17,806 nucleotides of DNA. Origin: Prevotellaceae bacterium (GTDB lineage Bacteria > Bacteroidota > Bacteroidia > Bacteroidales > UBA932). This document shows, piece after piece, positions 7,897 through 13,747 of this stretch. The notes beneath the pieces are model-generated. The model did not search any database. It had not been told where the DNA came from and saw nothing but the letters and a program-made list of their open reading frames with translations. A program made the position numbers and the translations under genes. The stretch covers positions 1 to 17,806 of the forward strand of contig JAITAP010000022.1 of the NCBI GenBank assembly GCA_031284065.1. Reading direction: 5' to 3'. The first letter of the stretch is position 1. Every line of letters starts with the position of its first letter.

Positions 7897-8733
7897 ATGA
7901 AGTTTCCATTTTTGAATTTTAGCATAACATACAGAACATTCATTCGGGTTATGCTCCCCATAGTAGCCGCAACCTTGCTGCCATACAGCTGCAAAACGGC
8001 GCCGGAGATTAGCTATACCAACATCAGCGCCACGCTCAACGATTCGATAGTGATAGATAGCAACGTGTTTTACCCAAAACAAATTTACCGCTACCCACAG
8101 CTGCGTAACATGCCTAACGCCACCGCGCAGGATTCGCTCAACCGCTTGTTCAAGCTGGCAGATTTTGACGCTCTGCAAGCCGACCCGCAGTACGCCGACG
8201 TACTGCGGCTGGACAGCGCAAGCTACCCCGAGAATGAATACATGTTCTCTTTTGAGTGGATACAGGTCAGCTACCTGAGCGATGAGCTTATATCGTATAG
8301 CGGCATGAAGGAATATAGCGGCGGCGCGCACCCCAGCTACGAGCTCTGCAAGGCGCGTACCCTTGCGCTGAACACCCTGCAACCGATACCGCTGGAGGAA
8401 TTGTTTGTGGGAGATTACAAGTCGTTTTTCAAAGCGCAAGCCGCTTCCTCGAAGCAACTCGCCGGATTTGCAAGCAACGACACTATTGAGTACGACGAAT
8501 TGGGGAGCGCCTGCAACGATATACTTGACGCTGTGCTGCTACATATCGACACTATGAGCGCCTCCGGCAATATGCTGGTTAGCGATACTGCGCTAAGCAT
8601 TTTGCAGGTTGATTTTCGCGATTTTGGTTGCCCGGAGGTTATGCGCAGCGTAATAGAAGTGCGCATACCGTACCACACGCTTGCGCCTTACATTAACCCA
8701 AAAGGGCAGCTGCGACAATTTTTAAGCCGGTGA
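7897..8733 (+). CDS. DUF3298-like envelope protein, probable lipoprotein
   Basis: The product has 278 residues from the ATG at 7897. A basic/hydrophobic leader ends in LLPYSC (Cys32), which suggests a lipoprotein although the lipobox is off consensus. The mature part has SYSGMKEYSGGAHPSY (about 133-148). The GGAH motif is typical of DUF3298 (RsiV-like) domains, usually paired with a DUF4163-like N-terminal half, here about residues 45-135. The role of these domains is poorly known in Bacteroidota; in Bacillus RsiV the domain belongs to an anti-sigma factor that binds lysozyme. A GTG start at 7861 and an ATG at 7951 are alternatives, but 7897 gives the best leader. The stop overlaps the menG start (GTGA), making this the first gene of a four-gene operon. 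Confidence 0.75.
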   Translation: MKFPFLNFSITYRTFIRVMLPIVAATLLPYSCKTAPEISYTNISATLNDSIVIDSNVFYPKQIYRYPQLRNMPNATAQDSLNRLFKLADFDALQADPQYADVLRLDSASYPENEYMFSFEWIQVSYLSDELISYSGMKEYSGGAHPSYELCKARTLALNTLQPIPLEELFVGDYKSFFKAQAASSKQLAGFASNDTIEYDELGSACNDILDAVLLHIDTMSASGNMLVSDTALSILQVDFRDFGCPEVMRSVIEVRIPYHTLAPYINPKGQLRQFLSR

Positions 8734-9437
8734 AGCCAAATGCGCATTGCAGCGGGACAAAAAAAGAGCAGGTCATCGAAATGTTTGACAGCATTTCAAA
8801 GCAGTACGATTTGCTCAACCGGTTGCTGTCGCTGGGCGTGGACAGATGGTGGCGGCGCAGCATGGTGAAGCGCGTCCGGCGGCATAGGCCGCAAAGCGTG
8901 CTCGACGTTGCCACCGGCACCGGCGACTCGGCGATAGCGCTGAAAAAAAGCGGAGCCACGCGCATTGTGGGCGTTGATATATCCGAGCAAATGCTGAAGC
9001 AAGCCGGAAAAAAACCAAACTCGGCGGGTATTGAGCTCATTAAGGCCGACGGAGAGTTGCTCCCGTTTGGCGACTGCTGCTTTGATGCGGTAACCATTTC
9101 ATTCGGTATTCGTAACTTTGAGCAACGACAGCAAGGCTTGCAGGAAATGTGGCGCGTGCTGAAGCAAAACGGGCTGCTCATTGTGCTGGAGCTTTCAATG
9201 CCTGCCAACAGAATTATACGAAGCTTGTACAAGCTGTATTTTTTGAGAGTCATACCTGCGGTAGGCAAGCTGATTTCGCGTAACAGCTATGCATATCGCT
9301 ACCTCCCATGCTCGGTTGATGAATTTCCGCCACGCCAAGTGTTTGCGGCGGAAATTAAAGCCGCCGGATTTGGGACGGTAAAAGCAATATCGCTGAGCGG
9401 AGGCTTGGCAACCATATACGAAGCGAAAAAAAAGTGA
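8730..9437 (+). CDS. menG: demethylmenaquinone C-methyltransferase MenG/UbiE
   Basis: This S-adenosylmethionine-dependent enzyme adds the ring methyl group in the last step of menaquinone synthesis. The 235-residue protein shows FDSISKQYDLLNRLLSLG (about 19-36), the SAM-binding motif VLDVATGTGD (57-66), GVDIS (81-85), and the UbiE signatures FGIRNF (125-130) and SVDEFP (195-200). Translation starts at a GTG overlapping the upstream stop by 4 bases; its own stop overlaps the porT GTG in the same way. Lacking an ATG near the conserved N-terminus, the GTG is the only sensible start. Being next to porT is an arrangement I recall from other Bacteroidota. Confidence 0.94.
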   Translation: MKPNAHCSGTKKEQVIEMFDSISKQYDLLNRLLSLGVDRWWRRSMVKRVRRHRPQSVLDVATGTGDSAIALKKSGATRIVGVDISEQMLKQAGKKPNSAGIELIKADGELLPFGDCCFDAVTISFGIRNFEQRQQGLQEMWRVLKQNGLLIVLELSMPANRIIRSLYKLYFLRVIPAVGKLISRNSYAYRYLPCSVDEFPPRQVFAAEIKAAGFGTVKAISLSGGLATIYEAKKK

Positions 9438-10312
9438 ACAGACACTGCATACTTATATTGCTTACAGCTGTTGCTGTAGGGTTTTGCGCTGCTGCTAACG
9501 CACAAAACAACTCATCATTAGTCCCCAACCCCAATAATAACGGGACAGGCAAATCTGTGCAAACTTCGGCCGCGTTTCTCAAAAAACCTTTGTACACCCC
9601 GAGTAGGTTTACGGACAAGGCGCCGGGGTTTCCGTACAAGCTCATCACAAACCCTTTTACGCAGCAACAGTACGACTACAACAAGCGCCTGCACTTTGGC
9701 TTTGTAGTGTCTTTGAGTGCGCTTGACTATAAAGTTATCAACGCAAAGCGACCCCAATACAATTCCGACGATAAGGCATTCAACTACTTTGCGGACATAA
9801 CGGAGCTCTCGCCGGCGATGGGCGTGGCGGCTTTAATGGACTACCGTATCAACCACTCATTCAGCTTGCGAGTACAAGCGGGGCCAACTTTCGGCACGCG
9901 CTTCATAAGCTTCTATGATGCTGATAAGGACAACATGCTCCACAAGTCCATGCAGATGGAATCGGTGCTGGTAGAAGCGGCATTTCTGCTAAAGTATAAA
10001 GCAATGCGGCATAGCGACGTTAGACCGTACATGATAGCGGGGCTTACCCCTTACTGCGATGTTGCAGCATTTAAAAGCTTCAACGAAAAGCGCGAAATCT
10101 TCATAGCGCTCAATCCCTTTGACCTTGCGCTCGCCGGCGGCGTGGGCGTTGATATGTACGCCGACTACTTCAAGTTCTCGCTGGAGCTCAAATACGTCAT
10201 GGGGACGATAAATGCCCTCTCGAATAAAGTTCTGGATAGATTCGAAGAATACCCCAATGCAATAGAAGCAATGTACTCGCACTCGTTTGTGCTTTCAATC
10301 ATTTTTGAATGA
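9434..10312 (+). CDS. porT: type IX secretion outer-membrane protein PorT/SprT
   Basis: PorT is an outer-membrane beta-barrel protein needed for type IX secretion, the Bacteroidota pathway for surface and secreted proteins carrying a C-terminal sorting domain. The 292-residue product has a signal peptide cleaved near ANA-Q (residue 23). An Asn/Gln-rich stretch of about 60 residues follows, and then a barrel opening with RLHFGFVVSL (about 85-94), the PorT hallmark, with further strands to the terminal FVLSIIFE. The pre-barrel stretch seems long compared with classical PorT (about 240 residues, from memory). It starts at a GTG overlapping the menG stop and ends overlapping the Omp85 ATG. The menG-porT neighbourhood supports the call; without it the barrel alone would be less specific. 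Confidence 0.82.
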   Translation: MNRHCILILLTAVAVGFCAAANAQNNSSLVPNPNNNGTGKSVQTSAAFLKKPLYTPSRFTDKAPGFPYKLITNPFTQQQYDYNKRLHFGFVVSLSALDYKVINAKRPQYNSDDKAFNYFADITELSPAMGVAALMDYRINHSFSLRVQAGPTFGTRFISFYDADKDNMLHKSMQMESVLVEAAFLLKYKAMRHSDVRPYMIAGLTPYCDVAAFKSFNEKREIFIALNPFDLALAGGVGVDMYADYFKFSLELKYVMGTINALSNKVLDRFEEYPNAIEAMYSHSFVLSIIFE

Positions 10313-11847
10313 TATGCCCAATACGCACCGGAGCTCTCCTCACCATTCTTACCGCTTATGCCGCAGCTGCGCCGGCAGCCGGCAACAGCTACCACCCCGA
10401 CAGCCTCGCCACGCAGGAATACGCCTACAGCGCCGCCACCGTAAAACGCATTGATATTGCCGACGACCAGCAAACGTGGCTTCGCGAGGCAGGCGTCAAC
10501 CTGAAAAAATTTGTGGGAAAACCCGCAGACAAGGCATTCATGACCGGCGTGCTGCAAAAATTTGTCCGCTACAGCGAAAACAACGGCTACCCTTTTGCCC
10601 GCGCGCAGCTCGGCAACGTTCGCATAGACTCGGGCTACCTCTACGCTACGCTGACGCTTAGCCGGGGAAACCGCATAACCATAGATTCGCTGATAGTGAA
10701 AGGCGACGGGCGCGTGCGCCATTCCTTCATGCAAAAACATTTGGGATTGCGCAAGCCTCGCCTCTACTCCGAAACCTTTGTAAAAGGTATTGACAGGCGG
10801 ATTAACGACTTGCTATTTGTGAGCACGGCTCAGCCTTCTGCGGTAGAGTTCCGGCAGCGGTCGTCAACGCTGTACGCCTACCTGATACCCGGAAAAGCCA
10901 ACCGCGCAAACGGAATGCTTGCCTTCAGCTCCGACGAAAACGGCGAGCTGCAGCTGAACGGCGAGGCGTCGCTCTTTGTCGCCAACATGTTCAAAGGCGG
11001 CGAGGAGCTGGGGCTTGACTGGAGTAGCCCGGACAAAAACGCGCAGCTGCTGCACGTAGCTGCAAGCGTACCCTACCTTATTCTGAGCGCGATTGGGGTG
11101 CATGCACAGCTCGACATGGAACGCCGCGATACGCTGTACATGCGAATTAGCGCACGCTTGGGGCTGTCTGCGCAGGTGAGCCAATACGGAAAAACAACGC
11201 TATTTGCAGAGGTACAGCAGCACAGCAACGCCGGCGACAACCCGCAAAGCTCAACGGTAAGCCTCACGCTATACGGCGTTGATTTTTTAATTCGCAATAC
11301 CGACAATCCGCTGTTTCCTCGCAGCGGGTACGCGGCCTACCTCGCCTTAGCTGCCGGTAGGCGCAACGTGAAAACCGCCGCAAGCACAAGCATGGAGGGT
11401 GCGGCTGACGCTTCGCTATACTTTTTGTCAGGCAGGCGCACAAGCGTTCTGGCGCGGGCGCAAGGTAAGATGAAAGTCGCTTTTTCCGGCACAGCCAGCG
11501 AACGCCTGCTCCAAAGCGAGCTCTACAGTATTGGCGGCGCAAACAGCTTGCGAGGCTTCAACGAGCGGAGTATCTTCACGCCGTCCTGCGCCATTGCTAC
11601 CTTAGAGCCGCGCTTTTTTTACAGCGCACAGGGATACCTCCACACATTCTACGACTTTGCCGTATCAGGCAATCCCGAAACATCACGCAACATTGGGCTT
11701 AATGCGCTGCACAGCTTTGGCGCGGGGACGCAATTCGCCACAAAGGCAGGCATTTTTTCCATCACCTATGCGTTAGGGTGCAAAGTCGGAGATAAGCCGC
11801 TACTGAAAAATACAAAGGTGCACGTTGCATACACGGCGGTGTTCTAA
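10309..11847 (+). CDS. Omp85-family outer-membrane protein (BamA/TamA-like)
   Basis: Omp85 proteins insert beta-barrels into, or move proteins across, the outer membrane. The 512-residue product has a signal peptide (about 1-24). One or two POTRA-like modules follow: about 45-120 with GYPFARAQL, and 122-195 with ITIDSLIVKGDG. A 16-stranded-type barrel covers about 200-512. Two family motifs are clear: NPLFPRSGY (333-341) and GGANSLRGF (409-417), containing the LRGF tip of the essential loop. It is shorter than BamA, which has five POTRAs, so a TamA-like or Bacteroidota-specific paralogue is more likely than the main BamA. The ATG overlaps the porT stop (ATGA), which points to co-translation with the type IX component and possibly a shared role. 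Confidence 0.87.
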   Translation: MICPIRTGALLTILTAYAAAAPAAGNSYHPDSLATQEYAYSAATVKRIDIADDQQTWLREAGVNLKKFVGKPADKAFMTGVLQKFVRYSENNGYPFARAQLGNVRIDSGYLYATLTLSRGNRITIDSLIVKGDGRVRHSFMQKHLGLRKPRLYSETFVKGIDRRINDLLFVSTAQPSAVEFRQRSSTLYAYLIPGKANRANGMLAFSSDENGELQLNGEASLFVANMFKGGEELGLDWSSPDKNAQLLHVAASVPYLILSAIGVHAQLDMERRDTLYMRISARLGLSAQVSQYGKTTLFAEVQQHSNAGDNPQSSTVSLTLYGVDFLIRNTDNPLFPRSGYAAYLALAAGRRNVKTAASTSMEGAADASLYFLSGRRTSVLARAQGKMKVAFSGTASERLLQSELYSIGGANSLRGFNERSIFTPSCAIATLEPRFFYSAQGYLHTFYDFAVSGNPETSRNIGLNALHSFGAGTQFATKAGIFSITYALGCKVGDKPLLKNTKVHVAYTAVF

Positions 11848-12092
11848 GAGTGGAGGTCATTCATGAATGTATCTGTTTGAAATACTATCAAAAATTTTAG
11901 GGACGTTGCCAAAACTGTTGCATTGCCACCACGAAATTTTAATCAACCATTTTTCAGTCCACGAATTACGCGAGTTATACATGGCGCGGTGTGATTTTGC
12001 GATTGGCTGCGCCAAGCTCCGCTTCCCCGTAGGGGAATAATATCAATAGGGGACTCCTAAAAACGGAAAACGGGAAAAAGTTGCGACAAGAT
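11848..12092. other. intergenic gap after the operon; no recognised gene
   Basis: The 245 bases between the Omp85 gene and the transposase promoter hold no recognised gene or RNA. Visible structures are a 12-base palindrome CATTCATGAATG (11858-11869), a small hairpin TTCCCC-GTA-GGGGAA (12023-12037), two direct copies of TAGGGGA (12030-12036 and 12047-12053), and a doubtful 57-codon ORF listed separately. GC falls around here toward the right-hand region, so this is the likely edge of the island. No end of an insertion sequence can be assigned. Confidence 0.5.
11867..12040 (+). CDS. possible small ORF, 57 codons, unknown
   Basis: An open frame from ATG 11867 to TAA 12040 encodes MYLFEILSKILGTLPKLL followed by a His/Cys-containing segment and FAIGCAKLRFPVGE. 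A strong GGAGG (11852-11856) sits 10 bases upstream, which is unusual in this window, although a nearer ATG (11863) would use it at better spacing and give only five codons. The sequence matches no family I know and overlaps the hairpin at 12023-12037. It could equally be chance open frame in non-coding DNA. Confidence 0.2.
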   Translation: MYLFEILSKILGTLPKLLHCHHEILINHFSVHELRELYMARCDFAIGCAKLRFPVGE

Positions 12093-12123
12093 TTTGTATA
12101 TCAACTAAATATTTGTACCTTTG
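12093..12123 (+). promoter_or_regulatory. consensus promoter of the transposase remnant
   Basis: TTTG (12093-12096), a 19-base spacer and TACCTTTG (12116-12123) match the Bacteroidota consensus exactly, 20 bases before the ATG at 12144. Although the gene it served is broken, the promoter is intact and points toward the FHA-FtsK region. Confidence 0.8.
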
Positions 12124-12143
12124 CAGCACAAAAACGATAAAAC

Positions 12144-12596
12144 ATGAAGAATTTTAAAAGGCACAGGGATTACGGTTTCTGGGATCAGGACATACGATTG
12201 AGTAAAATAAGCAAGCTTGGGCTTACCAGAACGAAAAATTAAATTCGGGCATTAATTTCGAGCTATTCCGGTCCTTACTGGAAGATAAATTAAGCAGCAT
12301 ATCAAAAGGCGCCGGCGGTCGTCCGCCATTATGATTACGTTTTGATGTTCAAGATTTTAATACTCCAGCGCTATTACAACCTGTCGGATGATCAGGTTGA
12401 ATTTCAGATAAATGACCGGTTGAGTTTTATGCGTTTTTTAGACTTGACAATAGCCGACGATATACCTGACAGCCGCACAGTATGGCATTTTCGGGAACAG
12501 CTGACTGATTTGGGGATAGTTGAAGACCTTTTTTATTGTTTATCAATGAATAAAATAACCTTGGGCTGACAGTAAACAAAGGGAAAACAGTTGGCA
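12144..12596 (+). pseudogene. IS5-family transposase remnant, three frameshifts, 3' end lost
   Basis: The transposase N-terminus can be rebuilt across three frames. Frame one from ATG 12144 reads RDYGFWDQDIRLSKISKLG and stops at 12240. A second frame gives KLNSGINFELFRSLLEDKL (from 12236) up to GGRPP. A third (from about 12331) reads YDYVLMFKILILQRYYNLSD, continues through DIPDSRTVWHFREQLTDLG and stops at 12567-12569; a last shift continues as LTVNKGKTV. These are characteristic DUF772/IS5-type transposase motifs. The net changes are one base lost near 12222, one gained near 12330 and one lost near 12566. The catalytic DDE part is absent and no terminal inverted repeats could be assigned. It marks old mobile DNA at the border between the GC-rich core and the right-hand region. 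Confidence 0.85.
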
Positions 12597-12679
12597 GCAA
12601 AAAACGAATGGCAGCAAAAAGAAGAGTTTGAAAAACAGAGGCATGGCAAAACCGCGTTAACGAAACTTCGCGTAACGAC

Positions 12680-13076
12680 ATGATTAATGAACTTACTAAG
12701 AAAGCGGAGCAAATTTTTATTGCAAAAGAAAAGAATAATCCTCTCAGTCTGTTCCTGCACGAATATGACGCCAATAGCGAAGTGTATTTAATAACCGAAA
12801 AACAGGATGATGGAAAACATGTTAATATCCGTGCTTGTCGATGAGGCTCTCTATTTTAAAGCCTAGTGGAAAGATATACAATATTCTGATCCAAAGTATT
12901 TCATAGACAATGACAGACTGACTATTGCCATACTGAAATTCAAACTGCCAAATGGAAAAAAATACACATACAGGATAGACAATTCGCTTGTCTATGAACC
13001 CTGTAAAATAGACTTTCAATTTTCGCACGTAATGTTTGAACCGGGCAACAATGCTGGAAATATGGCGTCAGAATAA
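12680..13076 (+). pseudogene. broken gene of unknown function
   Basis: Two overlapping open frames look like parts of one damaged gene. The first runs from ATG 12680 to TGA 12844 and includes KNNPLSLFLHEYDANSEVYL. The second runs from ATG 12810 to TAA 13076 and contains an in-frame TAG at 12864-12866; after it comes WKDIQYSDPKYFIDNDRL and LKFKLPNGKKYTYRID, a plausible alpha/beta protein segment. Joining them needs one frameshift near 12810-12840 and reading past the TAG, giving about 130 residues. Coding-like sequence in another frame just upstream (12594-12680, NEWQQKEEFEKQRHGK) may be a further piece. I recognise no family. It lies immediately before the FHA gene and may once have been part of that operon. 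Confidence 0.5.
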
Positions 13077-13108
13077 ATTAAAAGATTAAAAAAATAAAAC
13101 TATCATAT

Positions 13109-13240
13109 ATGAAAGGATTTTAAAAATGTTCTAACGGTCACTGGTATAAGGAAGATTTAGCGCAATGTCCTTATTGTAACGGAAAAGGAAATTCGTCTGG
13201 CAATGTTACCGATACGGGAGGTGGAAGTGACAACAGGACA
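13109..13240 (+). pseudogene. zinc-ribbon N-terminus of the FHA gene, with in-frame TAA
   Basis: From ATG 13109, in frame with the FHA ORF, codons read M-K-G-F, then TAA (13121-13123), then KCSNGHWYKEDLAQCPYC. The CxNGHxY...CPYC pattern is the zinc-ribbon start I know from Bacteroidota FHA proteins, where it comes within the first few residues. A linker rich in Gly, Ser and Asn follows and joins the FHA ORF without a break. So the natural N-terminus is present but cut off from the ATG by one stop codon. No other in-frame ATG exists between the stop and the ribbon. Either the gene is newly inactivated, or a shorter protein starts downstream at GTG 13241, or the base is an error. Confidence 0.7.
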
Positions 13241-13741
13241 GTGCCGGTATTTCCGGAGCATAACGAAAATGCCGACGACGATAAAACGATAAATGTCGGC
13301 GAAAAGAAACCTGCTAAAAATGTTATTTCGAAGCCGAATGCTGTTCCGGTTTCCAACAAAACTTCTTTTGAAGAAGAATACGAAGAAGAAATGGAAAGCG
13401 GTAACGTAATAGTGAAAAAAGAACAGCGCAGCAATCGCAGATTAGTAGGCTGGCTTGTTACCTATTCCATTGATACGTTAGGGATTGACTATAGACTTTA
13501 CGAAGGGCGAAATGTAGTCGGTCGTGACGCCGACAGTCAGATTACGGTAAACGACAAAACCGTATCGGGCAAACACGCCACTATTCTGTTTAGAGCTGAT
13601 AAATACAAAATTAAGGATGAACTTTCATCGCACGGCACTTTTGTGAATGGCGAAGACATTGAAGAAGAAACCGTTGAACTGCATGATGGAGATATTATCA
13701 AACTGGGCGATACAATATTTAAGTTTAAAACTTCATTCTAA
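13241..13741 (+). CDS. FHA-domain protein (phosphothreonine-binding adaptor)
   Basis: FHA domains bind phosphothreonine peptides and often act with Ser/Thr kinases. From GTG 13241 the protein has 166 residues: a polar linker with an acidic run (FEEEYEEEMESG, about 46-57), then RRLVGWLVTYSIDTLGIDYR (about 70-90), and a C-terminal FHA domain (about 88-166). The domain keeps GRNVVGRD, the SGKHA turn and SSHGTFVNG, the usual phosphopeptide-binding Arg, Ser, His and Asn-Gly positions. The homologous frame extends upstream into a zinc ribbon interrupted by TAA, so this start is a fallback, not necessarily the native one. The stop lies 6 bases before the FtsK-type ATPase start, so the two are surely co-transcribed. 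No kinase or phosphatase gene is visible in the window. Confidence 0.8.
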   Translation: MPVFPEHNENADDDKTINVGEKKPAKNVISKPNAVPVSNKTSFEEEYEEEMESGNVIVKKEQRSNRRLVGWLVTYSIDTLGIDYRLYEGRNVVGRDADSQITVNDKTVSGKHATILFRADKYKIKDELSSHGTFVNGEDIEEETVELHDGDIIKLGDTIFKFKTSF

Positions 13742-13747
13742 ACAGTT

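Noticed and set aside
12594..12683. Transposase continuing after LTVNKGKTV (frames reading NEWQQKEEFEKQ or GSKKRMAAKRRV)
   Set aside because: Neither frame matches the expected DDE-region sequence of IS5-type transposases, so I end the remnant near 12596 and leave this piece unassigned.
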